A stretch of DNA of 64,000 nucleotides from an uncultured Eubacteriales bacterium (lineage in GTDB: Bacteria; Bacillota; Clostridia; Oscillospirales; Acutalibacteraceae): positions 4,835 to 68,834 of the forward strand of contig CAKSPR010000004.1 in assembly GCA_934486455.1 (NCBI GenBank). The letters are read 5' to 3'. This document shows positions 1-7,099 of this stretch, piece by piece; positions within the stretch are counted from its first letter, which is position 1, and every line of letters starts with the position of its first letter. The notes beneath the pieces were generated by a model. It did not search any database, was not told where the DNA came from, and saw nothing but the letters and a program-made list of their open reading frames with translations. The position numbers were made by a program, and so were the translations under genes.

Positions 1-2490
1 GGCATAGGGAGTTTCTCCGCATCCCGCACAAGCACCCGAGAACTCGAGAAGGGGCTGTTTGAACTGGCTGCCCTTAACAGTAGTGTCGGCAAATTTTGCG
101 GCGACCTCTGCCTTTTTGGGCAGCTTCTGACCGTAATAGAAGTTTTCCTGTTCCGAAAGCTGGGTGTCCAGCGGCTCCATTTCAAGAGCCTTGTTGCCCT
201 TCATGCTGGGGCAAACCTGGGCGCAAACACCGCAGCCGGTGCAGTCGAGAGCAGAAACAGTCATTGCGAATTTCATGCCGGCAAGACCGGTCATGTCCTT
301 TGTCTTCATGCCTGCGGGAGCCTTTTTGGCCTCCTCCTCGGTCATGGCAACCGGACGGATTACGGCATGGGGGCATACATAGGAGCAGAAGTTACACTGG
401 ATGCAGTTTTCGGGAATCCACTTGGGAACATTAACGGCGATTCCGCGTTTTTCAAGAGCGGCGCTGCCCAGGGGGAATGTACCGTCGGCCGACTCCACAA
501 AGGTGGAAACGGGAAGCTTGTCTCCGCGCTGTGCATTAACGGGGGTAAGAATTTTTTCCTCGTATTCTTTAAGAACGGGAGTCTCGGCAAGCACTGTCTT
601 TTCAACAGCCTCGTCGACAGCGGTCTTCCAGGCGGCGGGAACAGTAACCTTGGAGAAGCCGTTGATTCCGCGGTCGATGGCGGCATGGTTCATGGCAACG
701 ACCTTTTCACCCTTCTTGCCGTAGGACTTGGTTGCAGCCTCCTTCATAAGGGTAACTGCCTTGTCGGCGGGGATGATTTTGGAAAGGGCAAAGAATGCGG
801 CCTGGAGAATGGTGTTGGTGCGGTTTCCGAGACCCAGCTCCATTGCAATGTGGGTAGCGTCGATGGTGTAGAATTTAATGTTGTTCTTGGCAATGTACTG
901 CTTCATCTTGGCAGGGAGATGCTTGTCAAGCTCTTCGCCGGTCCATGAGCAGTTGAGCAGGAAGGTGCCGCCCTTTTTGATGTCCTCAACAATGTCGTAT
1001 TTGTCGACATAGGAGGGGTTGTGACAGGCGACAAAATCGGCCTGGTTGATGTAATAGGTGGAGGTTATGGGCTTTTTACCGAATCTTAAATGGGAGATGG
1101 TAACGCCGCCCGACTTTTTGGAGTCGTAGGCAAAATAGCCCTGAGCATAAAGGTCGGTGTTGTCGCCGATAATTTTGATGGAGTTCTTGTTTGCGCCGAC
1201 GGTGCCGTCCGAGCCGAGTCCCCAGAATTTGCAGGATGTCGTTCCCTTGGGGGTGGTGTCGGGACGCTCTTTTTCTTTAAGAGAGAGCTTGGTAACATCG
1301 TCCTCAATGCCGATTGTGAAGCGCTTTTTGGGGGACTTTGCGTCCATGTTGCGGTAAACAGCGATAATCTGGGAAGGAGTGGTGTCCTTGGAGCCGAGAC
1401 CGTAACGGCCGGTGTATACCGGAACATCGGCAAACTTGGTGTCCTTAAGAGCGGCAACAATATCAAGATAAAGGGGCTCGCCGATGGAGCCGGGCTCCTT
1501 GGTGCGGTCGAGAACGCTTATCTTCTTGACGGTCTTGGGCATAGCGGCAAGCAGATGCTTAACCGAGAAGGGACGGTAAAGATGAACCTTGATAAGTCCG
1601 ACCTTTTCGCCGTTTTTATTGAGATAGTCAATGGTCTCCTCAATGGTATTACATACCGAGCCCATGGCGACAATAACCTTTTCGGCATCTCTTGCGCCGT
1701 AGTAGTTAAAGAGCTTATATTTTGTGCCGAGCTTTTCGTTAACGGCCTTCATATAATCCTCAACAACACCCACAGCTTTGTCATAGTAGACATTGGAGGC
1801 TTCTCTTGCCTGGAAGAAAATATCGGGGTTCTGAGCGGTTCCGCGCTGTACGGGATGCTCGGGGTTAAGGGCGCGACGGCGGAAGGCATTTACGGCATCG
1901 TGGTCGAGCAGCTCATCGAGATCCTTATAATCCCAAACGGAAATTTTCTGAATTTCGTGGGAGGTACGGAAACCGTCGAAGAAATGGAGGAAGGGCACTC
2001 TGCCTTTAATGGCCGCAAGATGAGCCACGGCGCCGAGATCCATAACCTCCTGGGGGTTATTGGAACATAGCATTGCATAACCGGTCTGACGGCAGGCATA
2101 AATATCCGAATGATCGCCGAAAATCGAAAGTGCATGACTTGCGAGGGCACGCGCCGAAACATGAATTACGCCGGGAAGCAGCTCGCCCGCCATTTTGTAC
2201 ATGTTGGGGATCATCAAAAGAAGTCCCTGAGACGCAGTGTAGGTGGTGGTCAGAGCGCCTGCCGCAAGAGAGCCGTGTACGGCGCCGGAAGCACCGGCCT
2301 CGGACTGCATTTCCGAAACCTTAACCTCTTGACCGAAAAGGTTTTTCTGACCGGCCGCCGACATTTTATCGGTTTCCTCAGCCATATTGGACGAGGGGGT
2401 TATGGGGTAAATAGCAGCGACATCGGTAAAAGCGTATGATACATACGCGGCAGCGCTGTTACCGTCCATAGTTTTTGTTTTTCTGGACAT
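1..2490 (-). CDS. nifJ: Pyruvate:ferredoxin (flavodoxin) oxidoreductase, 3' end cut off by the window
   Basis: Single-chain PFOR, which oxidises pyruvate with CoA to acetyl-CoA and CO2 and passes electrons to ferredoxin; a central enzyme of anaerobic fermentation in the cytoplasm. The visible 830 codons start at MSRKTKTMDG and hold the N-terminal pyrimidine-binding domain (AAIYPITPSSNMAE), the transketolase-C-like domain, the EKR region, and two 4Fe-4S motifs near residues 690-760 (CIQCNFCSYVCP and CTGCGVCAQVCP). The frame runs off the window just after ACAGCGETPYA, so about 345 residues, with the rest of the TPP-binding domain, are missing. The ATG at 2490 is preceded by AGAGAGGAAG. It has its own promoter and seems monocistronic at its 5' end. 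Family assignment is very secure. Confidence 0.96.
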   Translation of the reverse strand, partial: MSRKTKTMDGNSAAAYVSYAFTDVAAIYPITPSSNMAEETDKMSAAGQKNLFGQEVKVSEMQSEAGASGAVHGSLAAGALTTTYTASQGLLLMIPNMYKMAGELLPGVIHVSARALASHALSIFGDHSDIYACRQTGYAMLCSNNPQEVMDLGAVAHLAAIKGRVPFLHFFDGFRTSHEIQKISVWDYKDLDELLDHDAVNAFRRRALNPEHPVQRGTAQNPDIFFQAREASNVYYDKAVGVVEDYMKAVNEKLGTKYKLFNYYGARDAEKVIVAMGSVCNTIEETIDYLNKNGEKVGLIKVHLYRPFSVKHLLAAMPKTVKKISVLDRTKEPGSIGEPLYLDIVAALKDTKFADVPVYTGRYGLGSKDTTPSQIIAVYRNMDAKSPKKRFTIGIEDDVTKLSLKEKERPDTTPKGTTSCKFWGLGSDGTVGANKNSIKIIGDNTDLYAQGYFAYDSKKSGGVTISHLRFGKKPITSTYYINQADFVACHNPSYVDKYDIVEDIKKGGTFLLNCSWTGEELDKHLPAKMKQYIAKNNIKFYTIDATHIAMELGLGNRTNTILQAAFFALSKIIPADKAVTLMKEAATKSYGKKGEKVVAMNHAAIDRGINGFSKVTVPAAWKTAVDEAVEKTVLAETPVLKEYEEKILTPVNAQRGDKLPVSTFVESADGTFPLGSAALEKRGIAVNVPKWIPENCIQCNFCSYVCPHAVIRPVAMTEEEAKKAPAGMKTKDMTGLAGMKFAMTVSALDCTGCGVCAQVCPSMKGNKALEMEPLDTQLSEQENFYYGQKLPKKAEVAAKFADTTVKGSQFKQPLLEFSGACAGCGETPYA

Positions 2491-2544
2491 ATTTATCTTC
2501 CTCTCTATAATAATAAGTTGTAACATAGAATAAGACCAAATGAT

Positions 2545-2573
2545 ATAATACCATTTTTCTGCTCGGTTGTAAA
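2545..2573 (-). promoter_or_regulatory. Sigma-A promoter of nifJ
   Basis: On the minus strand TTTACA (2573-2568) and TATTAT (2550-2545) are separated by exactly 17 bases. The start codon lies about 55 bases downstream, which leaves a short untranslated leader with the Shine-Dalgarno sequence. Confidence 0.6.
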
Positions 2574-2699
2574 TAGTTTTGGGCGATTTTTTTGCAATAA
2601 GGTGCAGAAAAAAGTCGGCTCAAAACCCTCAACCGACAAGGGTCGAATTCCCCACGCCTTTTTCTCCCCTTCGGTTTATTGCCGCAGTCTTAAATGCTT

Positions 2700-2886
2700 T
2701 CTCCCCACCTCCGCAGCCCGTTCGCTTTTTCGCTTTTCTTTTTTCGAATTTTTCGCCTTTCCCGCTTTTTCGGCTTTTGATTTTTCGGATTTTTTGCCTT
2801 CCCCGTTTTTTCGGTTTTTGATTTTTCGCTTTTCCCGTTCACAAAAAAACGGAACAAACCCGAAAAGCTCGAATTTGTCCCGTTTT
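2700..2886. repeat. T-rich degenerate direct repeats between the dockerin-peptidase terminator and the nifJ promoter
   Basis: The 549-base gap between nifJ and the next gene has no credible gene. Its middle is a pyrimidine-rich tract with two near-identical 28-base units at 2761-2788 and 2802-2829 (both containing TCGG(C/T)TTTTGATTTTTCG, period 41), preceded by a more degenerate copy near 2720-2760. An imperfect inverted repeat (ACGGAACAAA / TTTGTCCCGT, about 2847-2885) follows. The motif GATTTTTCGG recurs in the gap near 34.7 kb. Function is unknown. Confidence 0.5.
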
Positions 2887-2924
2887 TGGCTGCGAGCAGC
2901 TTTACAAAGGCTCTTTAAAATAAC

Positions 2925-2958
2925 AAAAAAACTCCCGCGAAAGTTATTTTCGCGGGAG
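2925..2958 (-). terminator. Intrinsic terminator of the dockerin peptidase gene
   Basis: CTCCCGCGAAA (2932-2942) and TTTCGCGGGAG (2948-2958) form a perfect 11-bp stem with a 5-base loop. Read on the minus strand it is followed by seven T (2931-2925). It lies about 80 bases after the stop codon. Confidence 0.85.
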
Positions 2959-3039
2959 GCTTAAAGCTTTAACCTTTTCAATTTTTACAACTCAGAAGCA
3001 AACCTCTTTTGCAGCGTCTTAAAGCAAACTTAATCCGGC

Positions 3040-4497
3040 CTACCCCGCGCCCACGACCAATTGAAGGATCGTTAAAGCGTCGCCTGAGGTGATAATTCCG
3101 TCGCCGTCGGCGTCGGCGCACTGTATGTCGATTTGGGAAACGGGGGTCAATCCCACAATGTACTGAAGAAGGACAAGGGCGTCGCTTGAGGAAATCTGAC
3201 CGTTACCGTCCACATCTCCTACCGCGCGTCCGCTGTCGATATGATCGGCGTAGTCGAGGCATATATACCCCGCCTGTCCGTTATGATCTATCTTGCCCCA
3301 GTTGCCTACCGTCTCATAAACCGTGACCTCAGTCCCGTTTGAAAGACCGCCGATTACATCCGACTCGGTTGTCGGCTGCAGACGCACATTTATGCCGTTG
3401 CTCGAGCGCACCGAGTATTTCCCGAGCCTGTATCTCGATTCTCCGTTGACCTGAACATCAAAGCTCGCCGAAAATCCCCACATGGAAACGGTTATGGTGC
3501 GCGTACCGGGAGAGGAGCTGTAGCCCGACAGCTCAAATCCCGAGGAAAAAAGCTCGCTTGTGCCGTCGGAATAGTTCATTCTTATTACAAGACCGCTTCC
3601 GTCGAAGCTTTCGCCCTGCTCATACACGGTTTTATCGGGAGGCGAGATGATCTCCATGCTGAGGGTATAGACCCTGTCGGCTATTTTATTTGTATATTTG
3701 AGACATATCCATCCGTCGGCTCCGTTATAGGAAACTTTTCCCCATTCTCCCGAAATCTCGCTGACATCCACCTCCGCGCCGTTTGCTATCCATCCTATTC
3801 TGCCGTAATCGGTGGAGGGGCCGCTTCGCAGATTGACCCCGTCGGAGGATTTTATGGAATACCGTCCGGCAGTATATCCGTTTTCACTGCTGTTTCCGCC
3901 GCCGCCCGCGCCGTGAGGGCCTTTATATACGATTACATTTGCGCCGACCCCAGCCTCGTCGTAATAAAAGAGGTCGGTAATATCGTTTGAAGCGGGATCC
4001 ATGACATAAACCTTGCCGTTTTCCACCTTTTCGACCGCCACATAGTGGCCGTAATATTTAACCGAGCATACCACCATACAGCCGCTGTCGAGAAAGGCTT
4101 TTATCTGAGAGATTTTCTCGTCCTTTGTTCCCGAAACATTCGTCCATTTTTCCAGCGTAAAATTTGAGACATATTCGCAGGGCTTGCCCCAGTATATATC
4201 TCCCGATGAGGTGAACCCCCCGTGGGATTTAAGGTAGTTGCAAAGCACCCCGGGATTGAAAACCGAGGTATCCCTCGACACCGCTCCCGAGTATGCCATA
4301 ACCTTGGCCACCGAGGTCAGGGCACATCCCACCCTTGCCACGGTGTAGCTGTCGTTATATCCAAAGCCGATAGAACCCCAGCGGGAATCGGTCTGAAGCC
4401 AGGTTTTATAGTTATCATCACTTGCAAGGGCGGCGGTTGAAAGGCCGACAGTCATAATAACAAGCGCCGTTAAAAAGGCTATGATTCTTTTTTTCAA
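3040..4497 (-). CDS. Secreted C39-like cysteine peptidase with two SH3 domains, an Ig-like domain and a dockerin
   Basis: Predicted exported peptidase of 485 aa. Signal peptide about residues 1-25 (KKR, hydrophobic core, AALA). Peptidase_C39_2-like domain about 26-190, with a plausible catalytic Cys58 in RVGCALTS, His in YYGHYVAVE and Asp in VMDPAS. Then a bacterial SH3 domain (NLRSGPSTDYG), an Ig-like domain (about 290-360), a second SH3 domain (NVRLQPTTESD) and a C-terminal type I dockerin (about 427-485) with two intact Ca loops, DVDGNGQISSSD and DADGDGIITSGD. SH3 domains usually bind cell wall, and dockerins bind cohesins. Start choice: an ATG at 4503 is only one base from AGGAGG, whereas the TTG at 4497 is seven bases away and gives a clean signal peptide. 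Substrate unknown. A cohesin lipoprotein lies at 51.0-51.6 kb. Confidence 0.85.
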   Translation of the reverse strand: MKKRIIAFLTALVIMTVGLSTAALASDDNYKTWLQTDSRWGSIGFGYNDSYTVARVGCALTSVAKVMAYSGAVSRDTSVFNPGVLCNYLKSHGGFTSSGDIYWGKPCEYVSNFTLEKWTNVSGTKDEKISQIKAFLDSGCMVVCSVKYYGHYVAVEKVENGKVYVMDPASNDITDLFYYDEAGVGANVIVYKGPHGAGGGGNSSENGYTAGRYSIKSSDGVNLRSGPSTDYGRIGWIANGAEVDVSEISGEWGKVSYNGADGWICLKYTNKIADRVYTLSMEIISPPDKTVYEQGESFDGSGLVIRMNYSDGTSELFSSGFELSGYSSSPGTRTITVSMWGFSASFDVQVNGESRYRLGKYSVRSSNGINVRLQPTTESDVIGGLSNGTEVTVYETVGNWGKIDHNGQAGYICLDYADHIDSGRAVGDVDGNGQISSSDALVLLQYIVGLTPVSQIDIQCADADGDGIITSGDALTILQLVVGAG

Positions 4498-4518
4498 CTC
4501 CATCCCTCCTTTGACCGT

Positions 4519-4555
4519 AATAACACGGATGACATTGCAATAACACGGGATGACA
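4519..4555. repeat. Two direct repeats in the 5' leader of the dockerin peptidase
   Basis: AATAACACGGATGACA (4519-4534) is repeated as AATAACACGGGATGACA (4539-4555), one base longer. Both copies lie in the transcribed leader between the predicted promoter and the Shine-Dalgarno site of the minus-strand gene. It may be a tandem binding site or simple duplication. Confidence 0.5.
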
Positions 4556-4618
4556 GGATGACGCCTGTGACTTATCAATTCATCTCAATCCCATTGGTTA
4601 CAATAATGTTACCCATAT

Positions 4619-4647
4619 ATTTTAAACGCTGTTTTGACGAAAGTCAA
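4619..4647 (-). promoter_or_regulatory. Sigma-A promoter of the dockerin peptidase
   Basis: On the minus strand TTGACT (4647-4642) and TAAAAT (4624-4619) have a 17-base spacer. This gives a leader of about 115 bases before the TTG start. Confidence 0.6.
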
Positions 4648-4820
4648 GGGATTTTGCCGTTTTTCCTTACATTGCCACGGTTTGTATACAATAAGAGCGG
4701 CAAAAACCGAAAAGGGCGGCAAACAACGTGAATGTGTTTCAATTTTTCGGGCGTTTTTTGAAAAAGCGGCCTTTATCGATTGTTAAACGCAAAAAATATC
4801 ATAAAAAAACAACTTTACCA

Positions 4821-4849
4821 TTGATTTTTTTAACCAAATGTGATATAAG
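4821..4849 (+). promoter_or_regulatory. Sigma-A promoter of the first alpha-galactosidase
   Basis: TTGATT (4821-4826) and TATAAG (4844-4849) with a 17-base spacer, about 48 bases before the ATG. The gap between the two divergent genes (4504-4897) holds only this promoter, the opposing one and the direct repeats. I see no catabolite-response-type palindrome that I would defend. Confidence 0.5.
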
Positions 4850-4897
4850 GTAAACGATAAGCGACTTTATATAAGTCTGTTAAAGGATGTGTAACCA

Positions 4898-6883
4898 ATG
4901 GCATTAAATCACAAAACAACAAAAGAGGATATGGAAACCCGTATGGGCATTCTTCCTTACCGCACACGTAAGGACATTCCCATTTCCTTTGTCTACGACG
5001 GCAAAAAATACGAGGGCTTTTCCGACGACATGAACCCGAGAAAGTGTTTCCGCCGTCTCGACAGCAACCTGACCCTCACCACCGTCACCGCAAATCTCGA
5101 CTGCCTTGAAATCCGCGTTGAATACATAGAATACAAGGATTTCCCCGTAACCGAGTGGGTGGCATTCTTCGAGAACACCTCAAAGGAAAAATCAAAAATT
5201 CTTTCCGACTTCCGCATCGGCGCAGGCGTTGTCAAAACCGACGACGATGTTGCCCTGACCTACTCCAACGGTGACGACGGAAGCAACATGGGCTATGAAT
5301 ATTTTGAAAATGACCTTAAAGCCCCCTTTGTCCTTCATCCCAACGACACCGGTTGCTCCTGCGCCGGCGCATCTCCCTTTATGAGACTGCACGGCAGCAC
5401 CGGCGGCATAAATATCGCCGTAGGCTGGACCGGCACATGGATAGCCGAATTTGAAAAGGTTGAAGGCGGCGTAAAGGTGGCCTTCGGCCAGAAGCGCTGC
5501 CACATGGTGCTTAATCCCGGCGAGGTTATGAGAACTCCCCGCGTCAACTTCGAAGGCTATGTGGGAGACGAAGCCCATGGAAGAAATATGTGGCGCCGCT
5601 TCTTTATGAAGCACATCTGCGTTAAGGATCCCGACGGCCACACCCTTCCCCCCAAGCTTTGCATGCATGTTTTCAACGCCGACGGCTTCCCCGAGTTCAC
5701 CGGAGCCACCGAAGAAAACCAGCTCAGAGGTATCCGCTCTTACATTAAGGAGGGCGTCAAGCCCGATATTTGGTGGATCGACGCAGGCTGGTATGTCTGC
5801 GGAGACCACGACTGGCCGCTTATCGGCACATGGGAGGTCAACAAGGCTAACTTCCCGAGCGGCCTTGCTCCCATCGGCGAGGAATGCAAAAAGAACGACA
5901 TTCAGCTGCTGCTTTGGTTTGAGCCCGAGCGCGTTGTAGCAGGCACATGGCTCGAGCAGAACCATCCCGAGTGGCTGCTTCACCGCGCCGATCCCAACGA
6001 CCCCAACATTCTCTTCAACTATGCCAATCCCGAGGCTCTCGAATGGATGACCGAGCGCATCAACAAGATAATCAAGGAGTCGGGCGTTAACATCTACCGC
6101 CAGGATTTCAACTACGATCCCCGTCCCTCCTGGGAATTCCACGAGACCGAGGACAGAATCGGCGCAATCGAAAACCTTCACATTCAGGGATATTACAAGC
6201 TTTGGGATGAGATCATTCTCCGCAATCCCGGTCTGTGGATAGATTCCTGTGCCTCGGGCGGCCGCAGAAACGACCCCGAGACCCTTCGCCGCGCCGTTCC
6301 GCTCCACTATACCGATGTTGAATACGGTGTACATCCCGTTAAGCAGAAGCAGCACCGCTATATGTTCGAGTGGATTCCCTATTTCCGCGCCCACAACATG
6401 AGCTGGGACAATCCCGAGGGACTTTATTATCAGCCCAATGCAGGCCGTCCGGTGGACGAATTCGCATATCAGGCCGCCATGGCTCCCGCTCTTACCGACA
6501 TGATCGAATGGAATGCCCCCGAGGAGTCCTTCGACCTTGCCCGCCATATGCACCCAATTTGGCGCAGAGCGGCCGCAATCATGACCAAGGCCGACTACTA
6601 TCCCCTCACCGTCTGCCGCAAGAATCCCGAGGATTATTATGCCATGGAATTCTATAATCCCGACGAGTGCAGCGGGTTCTTCCAGGTGCTTCGCAACACC
6701 CAGGTAAAGGAGCCTTCCTTCACCGCCAAGCTCGTTCTCGACGAGACCAAGGACTACAAGGTTGAAAACACCAAGACCGGCGAAACCAAGGTCATTTCGG
6801 GCAAAGAGCTTGCAAACGGCATCGAGATCACCCTCGACAAGCGCTCGGCCGCCGTTGTTTTCTTCGAAGCAATCAAAGACTGA
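4898..6883 (+). CDS. GH36 alpha-galactosidase, first copy
   Basis: Predicted to hydrolyse terminal alpha-galactosyl groups (raffinose, melibiose and similar) in the cytoplasm, as there is no signal peptide. At 661 aa it is a little shorter than typical GH36 enzymes of about 730. After an N-terminal beta-sandwich, the catalytic barrel shows WWIDAGWY (residues 292-299), RQDFN with candidate nucleophile Asp403, and DSCASGGRRND (449-459) with a candidate acid/base Asp near 459. The spacing of 56 residues resembles characterised GH36 enzymes. A C-terminal beta domain follows. The ATG follows AAAGGATG. It is paralogous to the next gene: most catalytic motifs are identical. GH36 also includes galactosyl-transferring enzymes, so the exact substrate is inferred. 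Confidence 0.88.
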   Translation: MALNHKTTKEDMETRMGILPYRTRKDIPISFVYDGKKYEGFSDDMNPRKCFRRLDSNLTLTTVTANLDCLEIRVEYIEYKDFPVTEWVAFFENTSKEKSKILSDFRIGAGVVKTDDDVALTYSNGDDGSNMGYEYFENDLKAPFVLHPNDTGCSCAGASPFMRLHGSTGGINIAVGWTGTWIAEFEKVEGGVKVAFGQKRCHMVLNPGEVMRTPRVNFEGYVGDEAHGRNMWRRFFMKHICVKDPDGHTLPPKLCMHVFNADGFPEFTGATEENQLRGIRSYIKEGVKPDIWWIDAGWYVCGDHDWPLIGTWEVNKANFPSGLAPIGEECKKNDIQLLLWFEPERVVAGTWLEQNHPEWLLHRADPNDPNILFNYANPEALEWMTERINKIIKESGVNIYRQDFNYDPRPSWEFHETEDRIGAIENLHIQGYYKLWDEIILRNPGLWIDSCASGGRRNDPETLRRAVPLHYTDVEYGVHPVKQKQHRYMFEWIPYFRAHNMSWDNPEGLYYQPNAGRPVDEFAYQAAMAPALTDMIEWNAPEESFDLARHMHPIWRRAAAIMTKADYYPLTVCRKNPEDYYAMEFYNPDECSGFFQVLRNTQVKEPSFTAKLVLDETKDYKVENTKTGETKVISGKELANGIEITLDKRSAAVVFFEAIKD

Positions 6884-6892
6884 TTTTTTTAC

Positions 6893-6933
6893 ACTGCCTT
6901 AACCCTTCGGCAGAGTGTTAAAAGGGCAGTTTT
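6893..6933 (+). terminator. Imperfect terminator hairpin after the first GH36 gene
   Basis: ACTGCC (6893-6898) pairs with GGGCAGT (6924-6930), and TTAAC with GTTA inside it. Only three or four T follow, so termination is probably partial and some transcripts may read through into the second GH36 gene. Confidence 0.45.
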
Positions 6934-6981
6934 GCAGTTTCACAGCTTTAAAAATTTTTAATGCAAAAGGCAAAAAATGAA

Positions 6982-7009
6982 GCAAGGCAGTTGCCTTGCA
7001 AGGCTTTTT
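6982..7009 (+). promoter_or_regulatory. Perfect hairpin in the spacer between the GH36 paralogues
   Basis: GCAAGGCA (6982-6989), a 2-base centre, then TGCCTTGC (6992-6999), followed shortly by CTTTTT. With so tight a centre the top pair would open. It is the second of three hairpins in this 216-base spacer. Confidence 0.35.
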
Positions 7010-7062
7010 GACAAAAGCACAAGGAATTTTTATGCGAGAAACCAATACTGCTCTTTGAACGC

Positions 7063-7086
7063 ACTGCCCCGGTTGGGGCAGTTTTT
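7063..7086 (+). terminator. Terminator-like hairpin directly before the second GH36 ribosome-binding site
   Basis: ACTGCCCC (7063-7070), loop GGTT, GGGGCAGT (7075-7082), then TTTT and AAAAGGAG. The stem ends about 8 bases before the Shine-Dalgarno site, so it can act as an attenuator or as a 5' block to exonucleases. Arms of the three hairpins share CTGCC/GGCAG and could pair in alternative ways. Confidence 0.5.
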
Positions 7087-7099
7087 AAAAGGAGAAAAA

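Noticed and set aside
2700..2886. Possible CRISPR-like array
   Set aside because: The units are degenerate, T-rich, too few and have no unique spacers; no cas gene is present.
5192..6553. Long open frame opposite the first GH36 gene
   Set aside because: Antisense shadow; a similar one lies opposite the second GH36 gene at the matching position, as expected from paralogous sense genes.
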